Below are positions 5,774-10,703 of a stretch of DNA of 11,993 nucleotides, piece by piece. The translations under genes and the position numbers were made by a program. Location: positions 1-11,993 of the forward strand of contig QNXT01000103.1 of NCBI GenBank assembly GCA_003973505.1, given 5' to 3'. The notes below the pieces were generated by a model. That model searched no databases. It saw nothing but the letters and a program-made list of their open reading frames with translations, and had not been told where the DNA came from. This DNA comes from Bacteroidota bacterium (GTDB lineage Bacteria; Bacteroidota; Bacteroidia; Bacteroidales; UBA1556). The number at the start of each line of letters is the position of its first letter. The first letter of the stretch is position 1.

Positions 5774-6742
5774 TTAATTCTTCAGTACTCGACGAATTAG
5801 AATACGGTCAGAGAGATTGATTCTGAATAAATATACCCCTTTAGCAAGCGAGCTTAAATTAAGAATGGTCTTCCCTTTGGTAAATCTGTGGCTTAAAAGT
5901 ATTTGCCCATTTATGGATATTATTTCTACAAAACCCGATTCATCACATTGAAATGTGAGTGAATTTTCCGTAGGGTTAGGGTAAATAGCTATTTGATTAT
6001 TAGAACTTAGGTTATGTATATCCGTTGCCAAATTCATCACTGCAATTGCATCTAAATCAAAGCCTCCACTAGGGAAAGGAGTAGGGAAAGGATCATTAAT
6101 TTTGTTATTTGCTGTATCACGAGTAGCATAAGCATCGTCGATACTACCCACCACGTCAATGATTCTAATATGTGTAATATGCATTATATCCAAACCCGTA
6201 CTATCTTTGAGCTCCTCTAAATCAAAGGGTGTTCCATAACCTCCTTTATATTTTCCTGCAAGATTATTGATTTTGACTGTTTGCAATTGCCCAAAACCGC
6301 CCACTTGTGTTATTGTTTGCGTAAGTGAATGAGCAGGAAAACGCACATATCTTTGTCCATCGGAGCTTACTTCTACAAAGGCCAATTCTAAAAAGTAATC
6401 ATCAAAAGCGTTTTCAAAAACAGCAAAATCAGGTCCGGTGCCATTCATTATGGGTTTGGCAAACTGCAAAATAGCAGAACCCCCATCACCCAAGCTGACA
6501 ACATTATTATCCGCAGCTCCCACGGGTGAATTTGCATCACCTATGGTTACTTTACCCAATGATTGATTGGCAATATTTTGCCAACCCCGAGTGATTGTCG
6601 CTTGATTGGCCCACGCAACAATAATGCTGGAATCTTTATAGACAGCTGTACTTCCTGGCTGACCTGCTGCGGGTGCATATTGTGCTTTAGCATAAACACT
6701 ACTGATTAAAAAGAAAATGACTAGGGTAAGTTTGTTTTTCAT
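5774..6742 (-). CDS. T9SS-sorted surface protein, second gene of the B12-riboswitch operon
   Basis: 322 residues from the ATG at 6742. The 32 residues open upstream of it translate the intercistronic hairpin and are excluded. A signal peptide (residues 1-21, ending AKAQ) is followed by one domain of about 30-237 containing VSLGDGGSAILQFAKPI, GPDFAVFENAF (103-113), ELAFVEVSSDGQRYVRFPA (119-137) and GGFDLDAIAV. This domain resembles a family of secreted beta-rich proteins seen in Bacteroidota and PEP-CTERM bacteria. I know no proven function for it. Residues about 250-322 are a T9SS type A sorting domain (YPNP, then INGQ and LSSLAKGVYLFRI, with a basic tail RRVLKN). The protein should pass through the outer membrane and be anchored on the surface. 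Its place behind a DUF4465-like gene and a cobalamin riboswitch suggests corrinoid capture, which is inference. Confidence 0.8.
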   Translation of the reverse strand: MKNKLTLVIFFLISSVYAKAQYAPAAGQPGSTAVYKDSSIIVAWANQATITRGWQNIANQSLGKVTIGDANSPVGAADNNVVSLGDGGSAILQFAKPIMNGTGPDFAVFENAFDDYFLELAFVEVSSDGQRYVRFPAHSLTQTITQVGGFGQLQTVKINNLAGKYKGGYGTPFDLEELKDSTGLDIMHITHIRIIDVVGSIDDAYATRDTANNKINDPFPTPFPSGGFDLDAIAVMNLATDIHNLSSNNQIAIYPNPTENSLTFQCDESGFVEIISINGQILLSHRFTKGKTILNLSSLAKGVYLFRINLSDRILIRRVLKN

Positions 6743-6765
6743 AATGGTTAAAATTAAAATAAAGT

Positions 6766-6798
6766 AGTTTCTCGTTTGCCTGGGGCAAACGAGAAACT
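6766..6798 (-). terminator. perfect 15-bp intercistronic hairpin (attenuator or mRNA-processing element)
   Basis: Two 15-nt arms (6766-6780 and 6784-6798, core CTCGTTTGCC) pair perfectly around a 3-nt loop in the 109-bp gap between the two surface-protein genes. On the minus strand the stem is followed by ACTTTATTTTAATTTT, a broken U-rich stretch, so it may act as a partial terminator that sets the first gene's expression above the second's, or as a 3'-end stabiliser. It is much more GC-rich than its surroundings. Confidence 0.65.
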
Positions 6799-6851
6799 TG
6801 TATAAGCCAGGTCTAAAAAGGTAGATTCTTAGACTCAACTCATGTATTAAT

Positions 6852-7826
6852 TTATTGTTTTATCAGTTTTTTACTGATAACACCTTTGTTGGTAATAAGT
6901 TGTAGCTGGTATAAACCTGAGTTTAATTCTTCTATATTAATGCTTAATGTATTGTTTGCTACGGTCGTTTCTTTCACAAGTTTACCACTAATATCGAAAA
7001 TACGAATTTGCTGAATTTGAGCATCAGCGACATTAATATGTAAAGTATTTCTCACAGGATTTGGATATACACGAACTTGTAGATCATTAGTAGAAGACGC
7101 AAAACCAACACCATCCGCTGTTGTGAAATCATCCATACAGAAATAAGCAGGTGTATTCATACCATAAGTTCCATTATCTGATGAACTCATTGAAAAAGAA
7201 AGACTATCCACATTTCCTAAAGAAGATAAATCAACCCAAGTCCATGATTTAATAATATAGGCATTGGTAGAATCAGCAAATCGGAAATCAGCTAAATAAA
7301 AGTCCACACTGTCGGTTACTGTACCATTTAAATAACCAAAAGTACGTAGCATAAACCAGTCAGAATCATGCGATGTAAATTTCTTTGCATAAGTATCACC
7401 ATTTTTCATACTTTGATAAGCATAGGTATTGTTGTTGATGTAAAAACCATCCACAACTTTTCCATTTGCATCGCCTTGAAGTTTAATGCTTGTTGCACCA
7501 GAATAAGCTGACACATATCCTACGGCATAAGTATTTGAGTTGTTATAACCCATACCATTAGCACTGGAATACATATTCCCAAAGCCAGCTGTAACCGTAT
7601 CTTTTTTGCTTGAATAAGCAAATCCACCCCATGATGAATACGTACTATTGTATGTGTTCGAAAAGAAGGCATTTCCATTTGTAAATCCTCCACTCATATC
7701 CGAGCCATTCCAAAACGAATCGACAGGGAGTCCTAAATCCTCAAATGTTGCCACTGTTTGGGCTTGTACATTTGTTGTAAAAAGAGCCGCTATAAAAAGG
7801 GCTGCAAAAAGTAAATTTTTGTTCAT
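6852..7826 (-). CDS. DUF4465-like secreted protein with T9SS sorting domain, first gene under the B12 riboswitch (BtuH-like candidate)
   Basis: 324 residues. A signal peptide (1-22, ending NVQA) is followed by a beta-rich domain (about 26-238) with the features of DUF4465: FEDLGLPVDSFWNGSD (28-43) near the start, SSWGGFAYS (64-72), AVGYVS, NNTYAYQSMKNGD, SVDFYLADFR (173-182), WTWVDLSSLGNVDSLSFSMS (195-214) and GMNTPAYFCMDDF (222-234). Residues about 252-324 are a T9SS type A sorting domain (VYPNP, DISGKLVKE, LNSGLYQLQL, then KKLIKQ). It is the first gene after a cobalamin riboswitch. A class of B12-binding surface lipoproteins named BtuH has been described in gut Bacteroides. From memory these share this domain, but here the lipoprotein anchor is replaced by T9SS display. 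The expected role is surface binding of cobalamin or other corrinoids. The domain call is firm; ligand binding is inferred from the riboswitch. Confidence 0.82.
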   Translation of the reverse strand: MNKNLLFAALFIAALFTTNVQAQTVATFEDLGLPVDSFWNGSDMSGGFTNGNAFFSNTYNSTYSSWGGFAYSSKKDTVTAGFGNMYSSANGMGYNNSNTYAVGYVSAYSGATSIKLQGDANGKVVDGFYINNNTYAYQSMKNGDTYAKKFTSHDSDWFMLRTFGYLNGTVTDSVDFYLADFRFADSTNAYIIKSWTWVDLSSLGNVDSLSFSMSSSDNGTYGMNTPAYFCMDDFTTADGVGFASSTNDLQVRVYPNPVRNTLHINVADAQIQQIRIFDISGKLVKETTVANNTLSINIEELNSGLYQLQLITNKGVISKKLIKQ

Positions 7827-7848
7827 ATGATATAAATTTTAAGGTTTT

Positions 7849-7862
7849 GAGCAATATTGCTC
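7849..7862. promoter_or_regulatory. perfect palindrome before the DUF4465 start codon (candidate expression-platform hairpin)
   Basis: GAGCAATATTGCTC is a perfect 14-bp palindrome 22 nt upstream of the ATG at 7826, in the leader after the B12 aptamer. As RNA it could form a small hairpin near the ribosome-loading region, or it could be part of the switching structure. No classical hairpin with a U-tract was obvious between aptamer and start, although a T7 run lies just upstream on the minus strand. Confidence 0.4.
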
Positions 7863-7957
7863 GTTAATAATTAAAAAAACTCCTCAAAACTTACGGGCAA
7901 AATGAATAAGTGAAATATCATCTATTCAAGCCTTTAACCCGAAAGCTTATTATTAAT

Positions 7958-8127
7958 TGTAATATGGCAGGTCTTCTGACTTACTCCTTTTAACTTGGTT
8001 ACCTTCCCATCGGTCGAGGATGACTAACAGTGGTATACAACCAATCTCATAGAGCTTACAGCAGCGGGTACTGTTCAGGATTTACACCTGATTCCCTTTT
8101 AACTGGATAAATCCAGACCGCATTACA
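7958..8127 (-). promoter_or_regulatory. cobalamin (adenosylcobalamin-type) riboswitch
   Basis: On the minus strand the conserved elements occur in order: closing P1 arms TGTAAT (8127-8122) with ATTACA (7963-7958), AAAAGGGAA, the ATCAGGTGTAAATCCTGA hairpin, CAGTACCCGCTGCTGTAA, CCACTG, GGGAAGGTAACCAAG, and the B12 box AGTCAGAAGACCTGCC at 7981-7966. This is the class-I cobalamin aptamer with all its hallmarks. It lies upstream of the two T9SS surface-protein genes and should switch them off when cobalamin is plentiful. About 130 nt of leader separates it from the first start codon and must contain the expression platform. Confidence 0.95.
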
Positions 8128-8132
8128 CTGCG

Positions 8133-8140
8133 CAAATGTA
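8133..8140 (-). promoter_or_regulatory. -7 box TACATTTG of the B12 riboswitch operon
   Basis: TACATTTG on the minus strand matches TAnnTTTG exactly and ends 5 nt before the first base of aptamer stem P1 (8127). The transcript would therefore begin essentially at the aptamer. No TTG is present at the -33 distance. Confidence 0.6.
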
Positions 8141-8202
8141 CATTAAAAAAACTATTGTGTAAAAATGTTTTCTTTTAAAAAGAGTGATTTACAAATTCAG
8201 CA

Positions 8203-8234
8203 TATTTATTATCGTTTTGACTCGATAATAAATA
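8203..8234. repeat. perfect 12-bp inverted repeat between rpmA terminator and B12 promoter
   Basis: TATTTATTATCG (8203-8214) and CGATAATAAATA (8223-8234) pair perfectly around 8 nt. It lies directly behind the rpmA terminator and about 60 bp upstream of the B12-operon promoter. It could be a second 3'-end stem of the ribosomal operon or a protein-binding dyad. The spacer 7827-8295 otherwise holds only the riboswitch, its leader and promoter, and the terminator. Confidence 0.5.
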
Positions 8235-8235
8235 C

Positions 8236-8273
8236 AAATAAAAAAGGCCTTATGTCGAATGACATAGGCCTTT
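8236..8273 (-). terminator. rho-independent terminator of rplU-rpmA
   Basis: On the minus strand AAAGGCCTATGTC (8273-8261) pairs with GACATAAGGCCTTT (8256-8243) around a 4-nt loop with one bulge, followed by TTTATTT. It lies about 22 bp after the rpmA stop codon. Strong stem plus U-tract. Confidence 0.9.
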
Positions 8274-8295
8274 AAATACTGTTTTTTACGTGCGA

Positions 8296-8568
8296 TTAGT
8301 TTGCTGGGGTTTCCTCAAAAGCAACTACAGAAACGTATGAGCGATTGTCTCTTTTCTTTCTGAATTCAACAACACCATCAACTAATGAATAAAGAGTATG
8401 ATCTTTTCCCATTCCTACGTTAGTAGCTGGATGATGTGTGGTTCCGCGTTGACGAACGATAATACTACCTGCGCGAACTGCTTGACCACCGAAAATCTTA
8501 ACACCTAAGCGTTTACTTTCTGATTCTCTACCGTTTTTTGAACTACCTGCACCTTTTTTATGAGCCAT
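8296..8568 (-). CDS. rpmA: 50S ribosomal protein bL27
   Basis: 90 residues. The N-terminus [16 protein letters not shown] is the classic L27 start, which reaches toward the peptidyl-transferase centre. It begins directly with MAHKK, without the cleaved N-terminal extension of Firmicutes L27. The conserved [20 protein letters not shown] (22-41) and [18 protein letters not shown] follow. It lies 35 bp downstream of rplU in the usual two-gene operon and is closed by a strong terminator. Length and start are as expected. Confidence 0.98.
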   Translation of the reverse strand: MAHKKGAGSSKNGRESESKRLGVKIFGGQAVRAGSIIVRQRGTTHHPATNVGMGKDHTLYSLVDGVVEFRKKRDNRSYVSVVAFEETPAN

Positions 8569-8603
8569 AATTAATAATTTTAATGGTTTCTAATTTGGTT
8601 AAT

Positions 8604-8915
8604 TTAAGCTGTAATGCTTTCAATACTAATCTTTGTCAAATACTGACGGTGACCATTTTTCACTTTATACCCCTTACGGCGTTTTTTCTTGAAAACGATT
8701 ACTTTATCACCTTTTAGGTGAGATAGGATTTTTGCGGAAACTTTTGCACCCTCAACAAGGGGTGTTCCAACCTTGATTTTTTTTCCGTCCTCAATTAAGA
8801 GCACTTTGTCAAAATCAAGACTTGCACCTTCTTCGCCTTCTAAACGGTGAACAAAGATCTGTTGATCTTTCTCTACCTTGAACTGTTGACCAGCGATTTC
8901 TACGATTGCGTACAT
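8604..8915 (-). CDS. rplU: 50S ribosomal protein bL21
   Basis: 103 residues, normal length. The start MYAIVEIAGQQFKVEKDQ, the middle segment VLLIEDGKKIKVGTPLVEGA and the basic C-terminal signature FKKKRRKGYKVKNGHRQ are diagnostic of L21, a 23S rRNA-binding protein of the large subunit. It is first in an operon with rpmA and has a well-formed promoter upstream with a leader of roughly 35-40 nt. Confidence 0.98.
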   Translation of the reverse strand: MYAIVEIAGQQFKVEKDQQIFVHRLEGEEGASLDFDKVLLIEDGKKIKVGTPLVEGAKVSAKILSHLKGDKVIVFKKKRRKGYKVKNGHRQYLTKISIESITA

Positions 8916-8959
8916 CTCTAATTATTTATGTTCTATTTATAAAAAATTCTTTCGGGCTG

Positions 8960-8989
8960 CAAAAGTAGTACTTTATTTCTAATTGCCAA
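8960..8989 (-). promoter_or_regulatory. housekeeping promoter of rplU-rpmA
   Basis: TTG at 8989-8987, a 19-nt spacer, then TACTTTTG at 8967-8960 on the minus strand. This fits the Bacteroidota TTG-N17-23-TAnnTTTG consensus in both boxes and is the best-formed promoter in the window. Confidence 0.8.
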
Positions 8990-9028
8990 CATTTTATTAA
9001 CAATTATTTTTACATTTTACTCTCGCAT

Positions 9029-9065
9029 AAAAGAAATATAGATTGTTAAAACTCAGATCTATATT
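9029..9065 (-). terminator. candidate terminator of the OsmC-family gene
   Basis: AATATAGAT (9065-9057 on minus) and ATCTATATT (9043-9035) form a perfect 9-bp stem with a 13-nt loop, followed by TCTTTTAT. It lies about 45 bp after the stop codon. The stem is AT-rich, so moderate support only. Confidence 0.5.
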
Positions 9066-9110
9066 ATAGTAGAATAAGACTGTGTTTTATTCATCTCTAT
9101 GGAGTAATAC

Positions 9111-9572
9111 CTAATTCAACTGCAGTTCAATATTCGTTAAACTGCGAATATTATCCGTTACAGGACAACGTCGCTCTGTTTCGGCTAGCCAATTATCAAT
9201 GGTTTCTTGCATCTGCATTTTCTCAAACTGCGCATTCATATTTACTTTAATCGCCTCAAATCCTGCACGATTTACATCATTACAGCCCATAAATGTACAG
9301 GCATCTAAATCACCTTCTATTTCGATGTTTAAGGATTTTAATCCAAGATTTTGCTGCTTAGCTACTTCATGTGCAGTTACATTAAGGCAGCCTGCCAAAG
9401 CCATCAGCAAAACCTGTACAGGAGTTGGCCCCAAATTGCTTCCTCCCATTTGTTCGGGCTCGTCAATTATTAAATTAAACTTTCCTGCACTAACATTTAT
9501 TCTTGTTGCACTCTCACTTTTTCCATGTATTTTAACCTGCATAGGCATGGAGCATGAATTTTGTTCTGACAT
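9111..9572 (-). CDS. OsmC/Ohr-family protein (thiol peroxidase-like)
   Basis: 153 residues. The fold signature is GGSNLGPTPVQVLLMALAGC (43-62) with the first catalytic-type Cys at 62, and the second Cys in RRCPVTDNI (C136). The family reduces organic hydroperoxides with this Cys pair in the cytoplasm, and the conserved Arg seems served by RINVSAG near residues 24-30. Three further Cys (7, 92, 97) lie outside the usual pair, C92 and C97 close together in DACTFMGCND. It resembles the general OsmC (YhfA-like) branch more than true Ohr, so the substrate is uncertain. It is a single gene with its own promoter, a dyad at the -33 position and a possible terminator, divergent from corA. Confidence 0.88.
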   Translation of the reverse strand: MSEQNSCSMPMQVKIHGKSESATRINVSAGKFNLIIDEPEQMGGSNLGPTPVQVLLMALAGCLNVTAHEVAKQQNLGLKSLNIEIEGDLDACTFMGCNDVNRAGFEAIKVNMNAQFEKMQMQETIDNWLAETERRCPVTDNIRSLTNIELQLN

Positions 9573-9616
9573 AATTTTATCCTTTTTCTTGATTTGTTCT
9601 GTGTATTATAATTCGA

Positions 9617-9624
9617 CAAAGTTA
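9617..9624 (-). promoter_or_regulatory. -7 box TAACTTTG of the OsmC-family gene
   Basis: TAACTTTG on the minus strand fits TAnnTTTG. The expected start near 9610 gives a leader of about 38 nt. There is no TTG at the -33 distance, where a dyad lies instead. Confidence 0.55.
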
Positions 9625-9634
9625 ATATATATTC

Positions 9635-9652
9635 ATCATATATAAATATGAT
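9635..9652. promoter_or_regulatory. 7-4-7 dyad upstream of the OsmC-family gene
   Basis: Perfect inverted repeat ATCATAT-ATAA-ATATGAT, starting 10 bp upstream of the -7 box and covering the -33 position. Candidate operator, plausibly for a stress or redox regulator given the gene, but the regulator cannot be named from the sequence. AT-rich composition makes chance pairing more likely. Confidence 0.4.
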
Positions 9653-9696
9653 AAATGTTTCTAAAATTCAAACCCATGTTTTTGCCCGTTTTTTAA

Positions 9697-9722
9697 TGTA
9701 ACCTTTTCCCTTTTTTCACGAT
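9697..9722 (+). promoter_or_regulatory. possible ECF-type promoter upstream of corA
   Basis: TGTAAC (9697-9702) is followed after exactly 16 nt by CGAT (9719-9722). The -35 hexamer and spacing are identical to the ECF promoter of the sigma operon at 4159-4184, and the -10 differs in its last two bases. It would start transcription about 45 nt before the corA ATG. Confidence 0.35.
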
Positions 9723-9747
9723 TAAGTAAATTGTGCAAAAACTTACG

Positions 9748-9755
9748 TAATTTTG
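9748..9755 (+). promoter_or_regulatory. -7 box TAATTTTG of corA
   Basis: TAATTTTG followed by CA, identical to the -7 box of the OMP gene at 1161. It precedes the ATG at 9774 by 18 nt. It also shows that the in-frame TTG at 9753 is part of the promoter and not a start codon. Confidence 0.6.
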
Positions 9756-9773
9756 CATAAAATAATAGCATCT

Positions 9774-10688
9774 ATGATTGGTAAACTACAACTAGGAAAT
9801 CTTAAATGGCTTCATATTCCATATCCCAATAATGAGAATATTGAATTCTTGCGTGAAAACTATGATTTTCACCCACTTGACCTAGAAGATTGCCAATCGA
9901 AAGTACAACGTCCAAAGATTGACATCTATGATGATTATCGCTTCCTGATTCTTCATTTTCCTTATTTCGATAAAGCAATGAAGTTTGTAAAAACCAAGGA
10001 AGTAAAGATATTCTGGGGTGAACATTACATTATCACTTTGGGAAGTCATTGGGTGATTCGTTCGCTTTTTGATAAAACACAAAAAGAAGCCGATATCGAT
10101 ATCGACGAGCTTCCAAACACCAGTGATGTTTTGCTTTATAGTATTTTGGACAATCTTATGAAAGAGAGCTTTAAGCTTATGAAGTTGATTGAGGATAACC
10201 TCGACCACATTAGCTCGGAGATGTTTGACCATAAGGCAGAAAAAACCATTGAACGCATTTCGGTTACCCGAAAAAACCTGATTCTATTGAATACGGCTTT
10301 CAAACCTCAGTTGCGCCTTTTCCAAAAGGTAGAATCTGGAGTAATTCGTGGTTTTACACCCGATATGGAAGATTATTGGGGTAATAACTTAGACTCCTAT
10401 CAAAAAATGTGGGATATGATTGAGGATTATCAGGAATTAATTCAAGGTTTTTCGCTCACCTTTGATTCACTGCAGGCCAATCGTACCAACGAAATAATGA
10501 AGGTACTAACCACTATATCAACTATTTTACTACCATTAACCTTTATCACAGGTTTGTATGGAATGAATATTAATCTACCCCTTCAACAATATACAGAGGA
10601 TTTTACTGCTTTTCTTATAGTTAGTGGTATCATGTTAGCGATTGTTATTTCGTTATTAGTTTACTTTAAGAAACGTAAGTGGATATAA
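9774..10688 (+). CDS. corA: CorA-family divalent cation transporter
   Basis: 304 residues from the ATG at 9774; the frame is open to a TTG at 9753 inside the promoter. It has a large acidic and amphipathic cytoplasmic N-terminal part, then a long helix leading to TM1 (about 244-262), the family signature YGMN (262-265) after it, TM2 (about 278-298) and a basic tail KKRKWI. CorA pentamers carry Mg2+ (also Co2+ or Ni2+) across the inner membrane, with the GMN loop as selectivity filter. The loop after GMN is INLPLQQYTED; the E. coli-type MPE is absent, as in many CorA relatives. A histidine kinase gene follows after 15 bp, so the two are likely co-transcribed. The exact ion cannot be told from sequence. 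Confidence 0.92.
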   Translation: MIGKLQLGNLKWLHIPYPNNENIEFLRENYDFHPLDLEDCQSKVQRPKIDIYDDYRFLILHFPYFDKAMKFVKTKEVKIFWGEHYIITLGSHWVIRSLFDKTQKEADIDIDELPNTSDVLLYSILDNLMKESFKLMKLIEDNLDHISSEMFDHKAEKTIERISVTRKNLILLNTAFKPQLRLFQKVESGVIRGFTPDMEDYWGNNLDSYQKMWDMIEDYQELIQGFSLTFDSLQANRTNEIMKVLTTISTILLPLTFITGLYGMNINLPLQQYTEDFTAFLIVSGIMLAIVISLLVYFKKRKWI

Positions 10689-10703
10689 AACCCTAAATAC
10701 ATT

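Noticed and set aside
6743..6838. 32-residue N-terminal extension of the second surface protein
   Set aside because: It translates the perfect intercistronic hairpin. The real signal peptide starts at 6742.
9199..9645. 148-codon plus-strand frame
   Set aside because: Antisense shadow of the OsmC-family gene, crossing its promoter.
9723..9745. TAAGT/ACTTA dyad before the corA -7 box
   Set aside because: Only 5-bp AT-rich arms with a 13-nt gap; expected by chance.
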